Assembly: GCF_963668215.1 (NCBI RefSeq)
Contig: NZ_OY764190.1
Coordinates: 1,364,001-1,428,000, forward strand
Direction of reading: 5' to 3'
From: an uncultured Desulfosarcina sp.
GTDB lineage: Bacteria > Desulfobacterota > Desulfobacteria > Desulfobacterales > Desulfosarcinaceae
DNA length: 64,000 bases
Part shown: in pieces, positions 8,257 through 16,912 of the stretch
Layout: each line of letters begins with the position of its first letter
Numbering within the stretch: the first letter of the stretch is position 1
Position numbers and translations under genes: made by a program
The notes under the pieces: model-generated
Database searches by the model: none
What the model was told of the DNA's origin: nothing
Seen by the model: the letters and a program-made list of their open reading frames with translations, nothing else

Positions 8257-8967
8257 TCAACTGCCCGCCGGCAGGGTCACCGAACCGGCCCGAAACTCCT
8301 TGGACAGGACCTCGTATTCTTGAAGCACATCCTTCAGTCCACCGGAAAGATACTTGCCGGTCAGCGAAGCCCCGGAAATGCCGTCCACCACATTGGGCAA
8401 TTCGGCCGGCGCGACCACCTCGGCGGCCTTGCCCTTGGCGATGCGCACGGAGGCAAAATTTCCCGACGGGTCCACGATTTTCTTGCCCACGAAATTTTTC
8501 TGGAACCAGGGTTTTTCGATTTCGCCCCCCAGCCCCGGAGTTTCGTTGTGGCTATAAACGGAAAACCCGGCCACGGTTTTGCCGTCGTTCTCGATGGCCA
8601 GGTACCCGTGGATTTTGCCCCACAGCCCGCGGGAATCCACGGGCAGGATGTAGGCCGCGGGCTTTCCCTCTTTGACGTAAAAGCAGACCGGCAGCCCGCC
8701 GTCCCTGGAATCGGCCGCACCAATGCGTCCGGTTCCATCCAGGGCATAGCAGCGGATGTTCTCCTTATAGAGCTGTTCGATCCGATCCACGCCCACTTTT
8801 TCAGCAGGATCGACGAGGCCCACGGATTTGAGGATGTTTTTCTGCCGATCCACAGCGACATTGCGCAGCCTGCGGTCCTTGAGGCCCGAGGCGGCAGCGG
8901 TGAGCATCAGGCTGCACACCAGGGCGACCACGGCAGTGAAAACGATGGATTTGAGTTGATCAGACAT
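8257..8967 (-). CDS. nqrC: Na+-translocating NADH:quinone reductase subunit C (FMN-carrying)
   Basis: 236 residues: one N-terminal membrane helix and an FMN-binding domain outside the cytoplasm. The flavinylation motif is DGISGASLTG. The residue expected to take FMN from ApbE is Ser here rather than the more common Thr, but the ApbE consensus allows either. The start overlaps the end of nqrB by eight bases, as expected for a tight operon. No apbE or nqrM gene is visible in this window, so the flavin transferase must be encoded elsewhere. Confidence 0.95.
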   Translation of the reverse strand: MSDQLKSIVFTAVVALVCSLMLTAAASGLKDRRLRNVAVDRQKNILKSVGLVDPAEKVGVDRIEQLYKENIRCYALDGTGRIGAADSRDGGLPVCFYVKEGKPAAYILPVDSRGLWGKIHGYLAIENDGKTVAGFSVYSHNETPGLGGEIEKPWFQKNFVGKKIVDPSGNFASVRIAKGKAAEVVAPAELPNVVDGISGASLTGKYLSGGLKDVLQEYEVLSKEFRAGSVTLPAGS

Positions 8968-10153
8968 TGGGCACCCGTTTGCTCAGCCGCGCCTTGATGA
9001 CAAAATGGTCGATCAACGGTGCGAAGATGTTCATGAAAAGGATGGCCAGCATCACGCCTTCCGGGTAGGCCGGGTTGAACACCCGGATCATCACGGTAAG
9101 CGCGCCGATGAGAATGCCATAGATCCACCGGGAAAGGTTCATGCCCGGTGCGGAGACCGGGTCCGTGGCCATGTAAACGATGCCGAAGGCGAAACTTCCC
9201 ATGACCAGATGCCAGGCGGGATGCATGGAGAACATACGGGCCGCCTCGCCGCCGGAAGACAGGTGGATCAGGTAGCCGGGGTAGGCCACGGCCAGCACCC
9301 CGATGACGCCGCCGAGCATGATCCGGTAGTTGGCCACCCCGGTGATCACCAGAAACGCCGCCCCCAGCAGAATCATCAGGGTCGAGGTCTCGCCCACGCT
9401 GCCCGGGATGTTGCCGATGAAAAGCCGCTGGAAGGTGTAACCCGCGTCGGCAAAAATCCGGGAAACATTTTCTCCGGAGGCGGCCAGAGGCGCCAGGGCC
9501 AGGGGCGTTGCCGCCGTGACCGCATCCACGGCCTGCTGGCCAGTCTGAGCCACGGCCGTCCAGACCCGGTCGCCGGACATGTTGACCGGGTAGGCGAAAA
9601 AGAGAAAAGCCCTGCCGGTCAGCGCCGGGTTGAGAATATTGCGGCCCGTTCCGCCAAAGATCTCCTTGCCGATCACCACGCCGAAGGAGATGCCCACGGC
9701 CACCTGCCACAACGGCATCGTGGGCGGCAGGGTCATGGGAAAGAGCAGCCCGGTCACCAGAAACCCCTCGCTGATCTTGTGCCCGCGCACCGATGCGAAA
9801 AGGATCTCCCAGAACAGCCCCACGGCGTAAGAGACAATCAGCATGGGCAGCACGATCCAGGCGCCGCGCAGCATGGACGCAACAAAACCCGCATCCAGGC
9901 CCGAGGCCGCGGCCGCCTGATAGCCGGCATTGTACATGCCATAGAAAAACGGCGGCAGCAGGGCAATGATGACGAAGGTCATGAACCGTTTGAGGTCCAG
10001 GCTGTCCCGCACGTGGGCGTCCGCCGCGGTGGGCAGGGCCGGCGCGAAGGCGACCGTTTCGATGGCATCGAAAAGGGGGTGGAGTTTTTCCAGACGGCCG
10101 CCGCTTTGGAAATGGGGCCGGGTGGTATCGAACAGGCGTTTAAGCGCTTTCAT
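8960..10153 (-). CDS. nqrB: Na+-translocating NADH:quinone reductase subunit B
   Basis: 397 residues with about ten membrane helices, normal for NqrB, the subunit that carries covalent FMN and riboflavin and is central to sodium movement. The FMN motif is read in AVDAVTAATPLALA (D..TxAT pattern). Long hydrophobic segments such as LMILLGAAFLVITGVANYRIMLGG and a final NIFAPLIDHFVIKARL helix are visible. It follows nqrA by six bases. Confidence 0.96.
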   Translation of the reverse strand: MKALKRLFDTTRPHFQSGGRLEKLHPLFDAIETVAFAPALPTAADAHVRDSLDLKRFMTFVIIALLPPFFYGMYNAGYQAAAASGLDAGFVASMLRGAWIVLPMLIVSYAVGLFWEILFASVRGHKISEGFLVTGLLFPMTLPPTMPLWQVAVGISFGVVIGKEIFGGTGRNILNPALTGRAFLFFAYPVNMSGDRVWTAVAQTGQQAVDAVTAATPLALAPLAASGENVSRIFADAGYTFQRLFIGNIPGSVGETSTLMILLGAAFLVITGVANYRIMLGGVIGVLAVAYPGYLIHLSSGGEAARMFSMHPAWHLVMGSFAFGIVYMATDPVSAPGMNLSRWIYGILIGALTVMIRVFNPAYPEGVMLAILFMNIFAPLIDHFVIKARLSKRVPNV

Positions 10154-10159
10154 CGGGAA

Positions 10160-11503
10160 TCAGGCTATCTCCTTGTAATATTGGGCTTTGGCCGTACGGA
10201 AAACCTCACGCAGTTCGATCTTGGACGGGCAGGCATAGGTGCAAAGGCCGCATTCGGCGCAGTCCAGCAGGCCGTGGGCCAGGGCCTCTTCCACCTCGTC
10301 CGCCACAAGGCATTTCATGGTAAACTGGGGCAGGATGTCCACCGGGCAGATTTTGGCGCAGGTGCCGCAATTGACGCAGGCCCGCACTTCGCCATGCTGC
10401 CCGCAATCCATGGAAAAATGCTGGCGGCGCAAGGAGGACAAAAAGGCCGTGGAATAGCTGGGCTTACCGAAACCCGGCCGGATAAAGGCCAGCATCTCTT
10501 CCCGGTCGCCGTCGTCGATCAGATTCAGGGCGTTCTGGTAAACCCCCATGAAGCCGTCCGCATCGCCGGTAAAACCGGTGAAAACGCCTCCGGCAACATA
10601 ACGGGCCGCCGCGCCGCCCGCCGGTTCACAGCGGCCAAGGTGCCCCAGCGGCACCCCCGCCCGGGTCGCGACATGGCCTGGATCGGCAGCCAGACTGCCT
10701 CCCACGGTCATGATCCGTCCGACGGGGTAGCGTCCGGTACGGATGAATTCCCCCAGCAGGATAACGTCCTGCCCGTCGATGACCCAGGCGCGGTTCAGCT
10801 CCGGCCCGGTTTTGGTGCGATACAGCTGGACACTGGCATTTCCCGAAGGATAGGGACCGGTGAACCGCTGGACCTCGACCCCGCCGGGCAGCGATTCGCC
10901 GAGGGCTTCGTCACCGGCCAGGTTGACCACGACCCGGTCGCAGAGCCGGCCGAGCACCTGGATGCCGACGGCAAACAGATCGTTGCGGCCGTCGAGATAG
11001 ACCGCCGGATCCGGTGCGAAGGGTTCGTCATCCCCCAGCCGGACCAGGACCGCTGGCGGGGTTGCATCGGGGCTCGCGATATCCATGAACGGCAATGCGC
11101 GCAGAAAGGGCCACATGCCGCCGGCAAGCAGGCTGTCCACCAGGGCCTGACGAGATGCGGCGTCCAATTGGCCCTGCGCCGGAACGTCCACGGTCGCGAA
11201 TTCCTCGTTTTCGTCCAGCTCGATGACGATCTTTTGAATGACCCGCCGCGGGCCGAAAGCGATGCGCGTCACCCGCCCGCCGCCGGGAGAAGGAAAGCGA
11301 ATGCGTGTGTCTCGTTTGTCTTCAAAAAGAGGGGTCCCGACAGCCACCGCGCTTCCCTCTTCCACCAGCAGACGGGGCTTGATGAAAGGAATCCGCTCGG
11401 GTACCAGGCCCACTTGACGCGGCGGTTCCAGCTTTCGCAGCTCGCGCCCGGGCTTGCCTGCAATGCGCAAGGAAAACCCCTTTTTCAGGTTTATGGTTTT
11501 CAT
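10160..11503 (-). CDS. nqrA: Na+-translocating NADH:quinone reductase subunit A with two extra [4Fe-4S] motifs
   Basis: 447 residues, first gene of the nqr operon. The N-terminal RnfC-like barrel is recognisable (INLKKGFSLRIAGKP..; SPGGGRVTRIAFGPRR). The C-terminus carries two complete four-cysteine motifs: CVNCGTCAKICP (C376, C379, C382, C386) and CAECGLCTYACP (C415, C418, C421, C425). Vibrio-type NqrA has lost most of these cysteines and has no iron-sulfur centre, while the related RnfC keeps them. This subunit may therefore hold two clusters. RBS AAGG/AAGGG precedes the ATG. No obvious strong promoter was identified upstream. Confidence 0.95.
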   Translation of the reverse strand: MKTINLKKGFSLRIAGKPGRELRKLEPPRQVGLVPERIPFIKPRLLVEEGSAVAVGTPLFEDKRDTRIRFPSPGGGRVTRIAFGPRRVIQKIVIELDENEEFATVDVPAQGQLDAASRQALVDSLLAGGMWPFLRALPFMDIASPDATPPAVLVRLGDDEPFAPDPAVYLDGRNDLFAVGIQVLGRLCDRVVVNLAGDEALGESLPGGVEVQRFTGPYPSGNASVQLYRTKTGPELNRAWVIDGQDVILLGEFIRTGRYPVGRIMTVGGSLAADPGHVATRAGVPLGHLGRCEPAGGAAARYVAGGVFTGFTGDADGFMGVYQNALNLIDDGDREEMLAFIRPGFGKPSYSTAFLSSLRRQHFSMDCGQHGEVRACVNCGTCAKICPVDILPQFTMKCLVADEVEEALAHGLLDCAECGLCTYACPSKIELREVFRTAKAQYYKEIA

Positions 11504-11941
11504 CCCTTAGCCTTGGTTATGGCACACAAAGGTGCGCAGTTGGAGATGGTACCGACCAGGCCGCAACGGGGGTATCGTTCGAAGACGGACAGCCGGCGGT
11601 GCTTAAAGTTTTGCAACAATCATACCGCAACAATGGGATTGTGCGTTCGCCCTGGTTAGCCCCTCTCTGAACCGAGGGGATGCGAGACGAAATCCTGCAT
11701 TTATCCGTATTCAGCCAAAGGACCATAGATAGGGTCATGGCTGCGGGTATCCACAATATTGGACGGAATCTTAGGATGTTATTTTGCCATGTTTTCATCG
11801 GTTCCGCAAGCCGCGAATTACGCGCCGGTTGCGTCTATCCGGGCGCCGTGCAACCTTCCTCCCCTTGACATCGACGCGCTTTCGGCTTAGGAAAAGGTTA
11901 TACCAGATATGGAGATCGCGGGATTGGAAGGTGCTAAAAAA
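11504..11941. other. Divergent intergenic region between nqrA and the Fur-like gene
   Basis: No convincing gene. It contains a hairpin CCCCTC..GAGGGG (11660-11679). A TTGACA at 11864-11869 could be the -35 of the Fur-like gene, and a small palindrome GGTTATACC at 11897-11905 may be an autoregulatory site. The open frames here read like non-coding DNA. Confidence 0.4.
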
Positions 11942-12343
11942 ATGAGAATGACCCCACAGCGGCGGGTCATTCTGGAAGAGCTTCGAAAGGTCAACGATCA
12001 CCCGGCGGCTGACGAAATCTACCGGCGTGTCCGCAAACGGTTGCCGAAAATCAGCCTGGGTACCGTCTATCGGAACCTGGAGGTGCTCTGCGAGTTGGGA
12101 AAAATTCAGCGGCTGGAGCTTTCCGGCAGCACGAAGCGCTATGACGGCGTTCCCACCAAGCACTACCACATCCGCTGTGTCGAGTGCGGCCGCGTCGATG
12201 ATGCTCCCATTGCCCCGCTCAACCAGCTTGAGGACGATCTTTACGGAACCACGGTCTACGAGATTATCGGGCACAATCTCGAATTCACCGGACTGTGCCC
12301 GCAATGTTCCAGGCTTCGCGGCCTGCGGCAGGAGGCCGGCTAA
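11942..12343 (+). CDS. Fur-family metalloregulator, PerR-like
   Basis: 133 residues from the ATG at 11942, chosen because GGAAGG lies about ten bases before it; an in-frame ATG at 11909 would add eleven residues without an RBS. The winged helix (MTPQRRVILEELRKVNDHPAADEIYRRVRKRLPKISLGTVYRNLEVL) is typical of Fur proteins. The dimerisation part has the HYHIRCVECG metal-binding segment and a CPQC pair for structural zinc. The short N-terminus and the peroxide-defence genes downstream favour a peroxide sensor (PerR) over an iron regulator, but the sequence alone does not settle it. Confidence 0.85.
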   Translation: MRMTPQRRVILEELRKVNDHPAADEIYRRVRKRLPKISLGTVYRNLEVLCELGKIQRLELSGSTKRYDGVPTKHYHIRCVECGRVDDAPIAPLNQLEDDLYGTTVYEIIGHNLEFTGLCPQCSRLRGLRQEAG

Positions 12344-12673
12344 CCCGGCTGTGGACCTTTAATAACCTATTCATTCCAGCCGGTTGTATTGCGATACAAT
12401 CCTGTATCAAGTTAAACCCGAGACAAACCGCACCGCTTTTGCCGGCCCGCGGCCGCTAAAAACTTCTGCCGACAGCTGTCAATTTGAAGAAAAACCGACG
12501 CCAATGGGAATGGTTGCCGGCAATATCGCCTGGCAGAAGGACTGCCGGGGCTGCACGATTTTCTCTTGGCACAGGAATTGAATTAAACGGATCAGCTGAG
12601 TGGCATTGAATTCGATCTCGATCGGATACCGCAAACCCCATTCCTTCTCCACCCATAACAAAAGAGGTGACCC
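12344..12673. other. Intergenic region ahead of citrate synthase
   Basis: 330 bases with no supported gene. It holds the operator-like triple half-site at 12384-12410. The final 20 bases carry the AAAGAGGTGA ribosome-binding site of the citrate synthase gene. Short open frames on either strand show no protein-like pattern. Confidence 0.45.
12384..12410. promoter_or_regulatory. Overlapping inverted repeats, candidate operator between the Fur-like gene and gltA
   Basis: Two palindromes share a half-site: TTGTAT-TGCG-ATACAA (12384-12399) and GATACA-ATCC-TGTATC (12393-12408). Three alternating half-sites 10 bases apart suggest co-operative binding of a dimeric repressor on one helix face. The motif resembles GntR- or Fur/PerR-type sites in general form. 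Which protein binds is unknown; the adjacent Fur-family protein is the obvious candidate. Confidence 0.5.
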
Positions 12674-13855
12674 ATGGACGACGCCTGCAAACCCGTTCTC
12701 AATACTGGATTAAGAGGGGTGACCATCGCCAGCACCAAAATCAGCGATGTCAATGGTGCCGAAGGAAAACTGGTTTATCGGGGCTATCTGGCCAAGGATT
12801 TGGCCGGAAACACCTCCTTCGAAGAGGTGGTTTACCTGCTTCTGTTCGAAAAGCTTCCCGACAGGGACCAGTTGAAGGCCTTCAAAAGGCAGATTGCCGA
12901 ACAGCGGGAGCTGCCGGAACAGATTCTCTCGGCCATGAAGGCCATGCCCAAGGATGCCCTGCCCATGGACATACTCCAGGCCGCGGTTCCCATGCTGGCC
13001 ACCTACGATCCTGACATTCGCGATACGAGCGTCGAAAGCGCCACCCGCATGGCCGTGAGACTGACTGCCAAGTTCGCTACCATCGTGGCCGCCTGGGACC
13101 GGATTCGCAACGGCAAGGAGCCGATCGCCCCGGACCCCGAACTGAGCCAGGCCGCCAACTTTCTTTACATGCTCAACGGCGAGGCGCCCGATGACGAACT
13201 GGCCGGATTTTTCGATGCCTGCCTGGTTCTGCATGCCGAGCACTCTTTCAATGCATCCACCTTCGCCGCCCGCGAAGTCGCCTCCACCAAGGCCCACATG
13301 TACGCGGCCGTGGCTGCGGGCGTCGGCTCCCTCTCCGGTCCGCTGCACGGAGGGGCCAACACCCGCGTCATGCAGATGCTGCTGGCAATCGGCGATGTGG
13401 ACAAGGTGGACGACTATGTCGCCAACATCCTCGATACCGGCGGGGTCATCATGGGGTTGGGCCATGCCGTCTACCAGGTGGACGATCCCCGGGCCCACAT
13501 CCTGGCCCCCATGTCCCGTGCCTTGGGAGAACGCGCGGGAGACACCCGCTGGTACGATCTGTCCAAGGCCCTGGAAGTCAAGGGCAAGGCCGCCTTCAAA
13601 AAGAGAAAAGGCAAAGACATCTTCGTCAACGTCGATTTCTACAGCGCCTCTTTATACTACTACATGGGCATTGCCGTGGATCTTTTCACGCCCATCTTCG
13701 CCATTTCGCGCATTGCCGGATGGGCCGCCCACGTCATCGAGGAGCAGTATGGCGGGGCGGCCGCCAAACCGGCCCTGTACCGGCCGGAATCAGACTATAT
13801 CGGCGACTACTGCGGACCGGATGAATGCGCCTTCGTGCCGCTGGACAAGCGATAA
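12674..13855 (+). CDS. gltA: Citrate synthase (citrate/2-methylcitrate synthase family)
   Basis: 393 residues, the size of the short bacterial form. The three catalytic positions are visible: His in SLSGPLHGGAN (~residue 226), His in MGLGHAVYQVDDPRA (~263) and Asp in IFVNVDFYSASLYYYMG (~320). It condenses acetyl-CoA with oxaloacetate in the cytoplasm. 2-Methylcitrate synthase activity cannot be excluded from sequence, because the two share motifs; no prpB or prpD is next to it. It is followed after 40 bases by the rubredoxin-membrane protein. Confidence 0.95.
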   Translation: MDDACKPVLNTGLRGVTIASTKISDVNGAEGKLVYRGYLAKDLAGNTSFEEVVYLLLFEKLPDRDQLKAFKRQIAEQRELPEQILSAMKAMPKDALPMDILQAAVPMLATYDPDIRDTSVESATRMAVRLTAKFATIVAAWDRIRNGKEPIAPDPELSQAANFLYMLNGEAPDDELAGFFDACLVLHAEHSFNASTFAAREVASTKAHMYAAVAAGVGSLSGPLHGGANTRVMQMLLAIGDVDKVDDYVANILDTGGVIMGLGHAVYQVDDPRAHILAPMSRALGERAGDTRWYDLSKALEVKGKAAFKKRKGKDIFVNVDFYSASLYYYMGIAVDLFTPIFAISRIAGWAAHVIEEQYGGAAAKPALYRPESDYIGDYCGPDECAFVPLDKR

Positions 13856-13895
13856 TCCTTCAATTCACCCACCAACTTGAGGAACGACAAGAGAA

Positions 13896-14588
13896 ATGAA
13901 AAAATGGAAATGTACGGTTTGCGGCTACATCCACACAGGCGATGAACCCCCGGACAAATGCCCGGTTTGCGGAGCCCCTAAAAGCCGGTTTGTTGAGGTC
14001 ACGGAACCCGAATCCCCGAAACCGGAACCTGCGGCAGCGTCAAAGCCGGAAGCTGAGCCTTCACCGGAGCCGGAACCTGCCAAAGCAGCCGAGCCTCCCA
14101 AAGAGGCCCAAACAGAAGAACCTGAGCCGGTCTCCCCGTTCAAGGATTCGCGCTATCGGCGGCTGTTCGAAACCATGACCCGATTCCACGGCCACCCCAT
14201 CAGCGTACACATCCCCAATGGACTGCTGCCGGTCTGCGTCCTGTTCATTTTCCTGTCGGCGATCTTCGGGTTCCAGGGAATGGCCAGGGCCGCCACCTAC
14301 AATCTGGGCGTCGTGGCCCTTTCCATGCCGCTGGTGCTGTTCTCCGGCTGGGTGGACTGGCAAAACCGATTCAACGGAGCCGTCACGGATGTGTTTATCG
14401 TCAAGATCGCCTGCGGCATCGTCGTCACCGTCACCGCCTGGTTTCTGTTCATCTGGCTGCTGGTCGATCCACAGGTGGTTACCACGCCCCAGGCCTCGCG
14501 GGTTGCCTTTTTCGCAATCAACCTTATCATGCTGGCGGCAGCGGGTACGGCCGGGTGGTATGGTGGCAAGCTGGTATTTAGAGATTAG
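13896..14588 (+). CDS. Rubredoxin-like domain fused to a DUF2231-type membrane domain
   Basis: 230 residues in three parts. Residues 1-35 are a minimal rubredoxin of the rubrerythrin type (C6xxC9GY and CPVCG), binding one Fe(Cys)4. Residues ~36-82 are a flexible linker rich in Pro, Glu and Lys. Residues ~90-230 contain about four membrane helices beginning [17 protein letters not shown], whose clustered histidines resemble DUF2231 proteins and could bind haem or metal. The layout suggests a membrane-tethered electron carrier exposed to the cytoplasm, perhaps delivering electrons to peroxide or oxygen scavengers encoded downstream. The DUF2231 call is by eye. Confidence 0.75.
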   Translation: MKKWKCTVCGYIHTGDEPPDKCPVCGAPKSRFVEVTEPESPKPEPAAASKPEAEPSPEPEPAKAAEPPKEAQTEEPEPVSPFKDSRYRRLFETMTRFHGHPISVHIPNGLLPVCVLFIFLSAIFGFQGMARAATYNLGVVALSMPLVLFSGWVDWQNRFNGAVTDVFIVKIACGIVVTVTAWFLFIWLLVDPQVVTTPQASRVAFFAINLIMLAAAGTAGWYGGKLVFRD

Positions 14589-14732
14589 ATGTCCATCCAG
14601 AAATGGCCAATTTGCCCGATATCTTTGTTGCGCGAAAAATTTTATCCTCGGAATATGCCTGCAATATGCCTGCGGTAAAATTTTTCGTGCGCCTCGATCT
14701 CGACCAAATTTGCCTATTTCTGAATGAACATC
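14589..14732. repeat. Palindromic MITE-like repeat, copy A
   Basis: About 144 bases, palindromic over its whole length: ends ATGTCCATCCAGAAAT and its near-complement ATTTCTGAATGAACAT, with inner arms GCGCGAAAAATTTTA / AAAATTTTTCGTGCG. It starts directly after the stop codon of the rubredoxin gene and ends before the RBS of the AhpF-like gene. It is the inverted counterpart of copy B at 36669-36811. Its extreme ends have drifted from the AGTGT termini of copy B, and no clear target duplication remains. Confidence 0.8.
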
Positions 14733-14750
14733 GGATAGGAGAAAAAGAAC

Positions 14751-16361
14751 ATGAATCAAGCCGATCAAATAGATGATGCACAAATGCGGCAGGCGCAAAG
14801 GGAACTGTCGCGAATTCTCAGTGGTCTGAAACAGGAGATCCCCATCTTCCTGTTCACCCGCGGCGGAAAAAACGACGTGTTCAATGACGCCGCCAGGCAG
14901 GCCCTGCGCTTTTTTCGGCAACTGACCGACAAAATTGTTTTGCGGGAATATGACCTCAACCATGAGATAGCCCGGAAGATGGGCATCGACAACTCGCCGA
15001 CACTGGTGTTTGACCCGGACCGCTACAACATCCGCTGGCTGGGGGCGCCCATGGGAGAAGAGGGCCGCATTTTTCTGGAAGCCCTGCTTCGTATCGGCAC
15101 CGGCAAAAGCGATCTCAACGAATCCGCCATGGGGGTGCTGAAGAAAATCGACCAACCCCGGCATTTGAAGGTCTTCGTAAGCGCATCGTGCCCCTACTGC
15201 CCGCAGCAGGCCTTAAATGCCCTCAAGGCCGCCGTTGCCAAACCCGAAACAATTTCCCTTGAAATCATTGACATTCAGGCCAACGCCGAAATGGCCGACC
15301 AGTACGGCGCCCATTCGGTGCCCCAGACCTTTGCCAATGACGTGCTGACCGCCTTGGGAGCCCAGACCGAAGAGCTGTTCATGGCTTCCATCGACAAAAT
15401 GGAGCAGCAGACCATCTTCATCCCCGAAAGCGACGCGGACGAGGTGGAATGTCAGCTGGTTATCGTGGGCGGCGGCCCCGCCGGTCTCACCGCCGGCATC
15501 TACGCCGCCCGCAGCGGCCTCGACTCCGTGGTGGTGGAAAAAGGGGTGCTGGGCGGGCAGGTGGCCCTGACACCAGTGGTTGAGAACTACCCGGGCATGA
15601 AGGGAATCGGAGGCAAGACCCTGGTGGACATCATGGTGACCCACGCCCTTGAATATGTGCAGATCTTTCCCGGAGAGGAGGTGGTGGACATCGCCCCGGG
15701 CGAACCGATCGTCGTTCAGACGTCGCGCCGCAAGTTCAAAACCAAGGCCGTGCTTCTGGCCACCGGCGCAACGCACCGCAACCTTGGCGTTCCGGGCGAA
15801 GCGCGCTTTTCCGGCCGCGGCGTCAGCTACTGTGCCACCTGCGACGGACCACTCTACAGAGGCAAACGGGTGTTCATGGTGGGCGGCGGCAACAGTGCCG
15901 TGACCGAAGCCCTGCACCTTCACAACATGGGCGTACAGGTCACGCTGGTCCACCGGCGAGACCGTTTAAAAGCCCAGGAAGTGCTGGTCAACCAGCTTTT
16001 GGCAAATAGTATCCCAATCCTCTACAACACCGAAGTTAAGGAAATTATCGGTGAGAACCGCGTAACCGAGGTGGTCCTGCTGGACAACAAGAGCGGGGTG
16101 ACCGCCTCTCAGCCGGCCGACGGCGTGTTTCTGGCCATCGGCTACGACCCGGCCGTCGATCTGGCTAAAAAGGTGGGCCTGGAGCTGACCGAGGAAGGCT
16201 TCATCAAGCATGAGAACTTCCGCACCAACATTCCCGGAATATATGTGGCCGGGGATGTCGGCGGGGGAACCAAACAGATCGTCACTGCGGCGGGTTACGG
16301 TTCAGAAGCGGCCCTGGCCGTTTTCGAAGACATCATCAACCCCTACTGGAAAAAGAAATGA
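14751..16361 (+). CDS. ahpF: AhpF-like peroxiredoxin reductase (thioredoxin-fold domains plus thioredoxin reductase)
   Basis: 536 residues, close to AhpF (~520). Residues 1-~225 contain two thioredoxin folds, the second with a CPYC redox pair in FVSASCPYCPQQ (~residue 149). Residues ~235-536 are a thioredoxin-reductase module: FAD motif GGGPAGLTAGIYAARSG, active disulfide CATC in GVSYCATCDG, NAD(P)H motif GGGNSAVTEA, and the FAD end motif GIYVAGDVGGG. It passes electrons from NAD(P)H to a peroxiredoxin; the bcp-type gene three positions on is a possible partner, although no AhpC is present. AGGAG lies before the ATG. Confidence 0.88.
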   Translation: MNQADQIDDAQMRQAQRELSRILSGLKQEIPIFLFTRGGKNDVFNDAARQALRFFRQLTDKIVLREYDLNHEIARKMGIDNSPTLVFDPDRYNIRWLGAPMGEEGRIFLEALLRIGTGKSDLNESAMGVLKKIDQPRHLKVFVSASCPYCPQQALNALKAAVAKPETISLEIIDIQANAEMADQYGAHSVPQTFANDVLTALGAQTEELFMASIDKMEQQTIFIPESDADEVECQLVIVGGGPAGLTAGIYAARSGLDSVVVEKGVLGGQVALTPVVENYPGMKGIGGKTLVDIMVTHALEYVQIFPGEEVVDIAPGEPIVVQTSRRKFKTKAVLLATGATHRNLGVPGEARFSGRGVSYCATCDGPLYRGKRVFMVGGGNSAVTEALHLHNMGVQVTLVHRRDRLKAQEVLVNQLLANSIPILYNTEVKEIIGENRVTEVVLLDNKSGVTASQPADGVFLAIGYDPAVDLAKKVGLELTEEGFIKHENFRTNIPGIYVAGDVGGGTKQIVTAAGYGSEAALAVFEDIINPYWKKK

Positions 16362-16903
16362 CCTCCAAACCGTTCCCTGGCGAATCCCAAAACGCCAAAA
16401 CGGTGGTCTACAGTCGGGTGACCATGTCCATCATGATGCAGCCCCAGGATGCCAATCCGGCCGGCATCGTCCACGGCGGCGTCGTCATGAAGCACATTGA
16501 CGATGCCGCCGGGGTGGTGGCCCTGCGGCATACCCGCTGCAACGTGGTCACCGCCTCCATCGACCGCCTCGATTTCCACAACCCGGCCTTTATCGGCAAC
16601 CTGCTCAGCCTCAAGGCCAGCCTGAACCTGGTGGGCACGACCTCCATGGAAGTCGGGGTACGTGTAGAAACCGAGGACCTTAGAACCGGTGAAATCCGGC
16701 ACACGGCATCGGCCTACCTGACCTTCGTGGCCCTGGACGAGAACTTTCGGCCCCGGTCTGTACCGCCTCTGGTATTGGAAACCGATGAAGACCGACGCCG
16801 CAACCGCCAGGCCAGCGACAGACGGCGAGTGCGACTGAAGGAAAAAACCCACGAAAAATCCTGCCGGCACGGGGCGGATTCCTGCGGGCAGCCAACGGAG
16901 TGA
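16358..16903 (+). CDS. Hotdog-fold acyl-CoA thioesterase
   Basis: 181 residues. The acyl-CoA hydrolase hotdog core is read in MQPQDANPAGIVHGGVVMKHIDDAAGVVA (residues ~27-55), with the catalytic Asp in IDDAAG, then VTASIDRLDFHNPAFIGNLLSLKASLNLVGTTSMEVGVRVE. It would hydrolyse acyl-CoA to free acid and CoA in the cytoplasm. The C-terminal ~40 residues are strongly basic (RRRNRQASDRRRVRLKEK) and end with two cysteines, an unusual tail of unknown use. It overlaps the AhpF-like gene by four bases (ATGA), a sign of coupled translation. Confidence 0.85.
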   Translation: MTSKPFPGESQNAKTVVYSRVTMSIMMQPQDANPAGIVHGGVVMKHIDDAAGVVALRHTRCNVVTASIDRLDFHNPAFIGNLLSLKASLNLVGTTSMEVGVRVETEDLRTGEIRHTASAYLTFVALDENFRPRSVPPLVLETDEDRRRNRQASDRRRVRLKEKTHEKSCRHGADSCGQPTE

Positions 16904-16912
16904 ATTAAAATA

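Noticed and set aside
9005..11659. Open frame of 884 codons on the plus strand
   Set aside because: It is antisense to nqrA, nqrB and the end of nqrC, and its sequence is dominated by His, Gly, Arg and Gln. The nqr genes are certain.
11517..11798. Open frame of 93 codons on the minus strand upstream of nqrA
   Set aside because: No ribosome-binding site or family pattern; it crosses a hairpin and promoter-like sequence.
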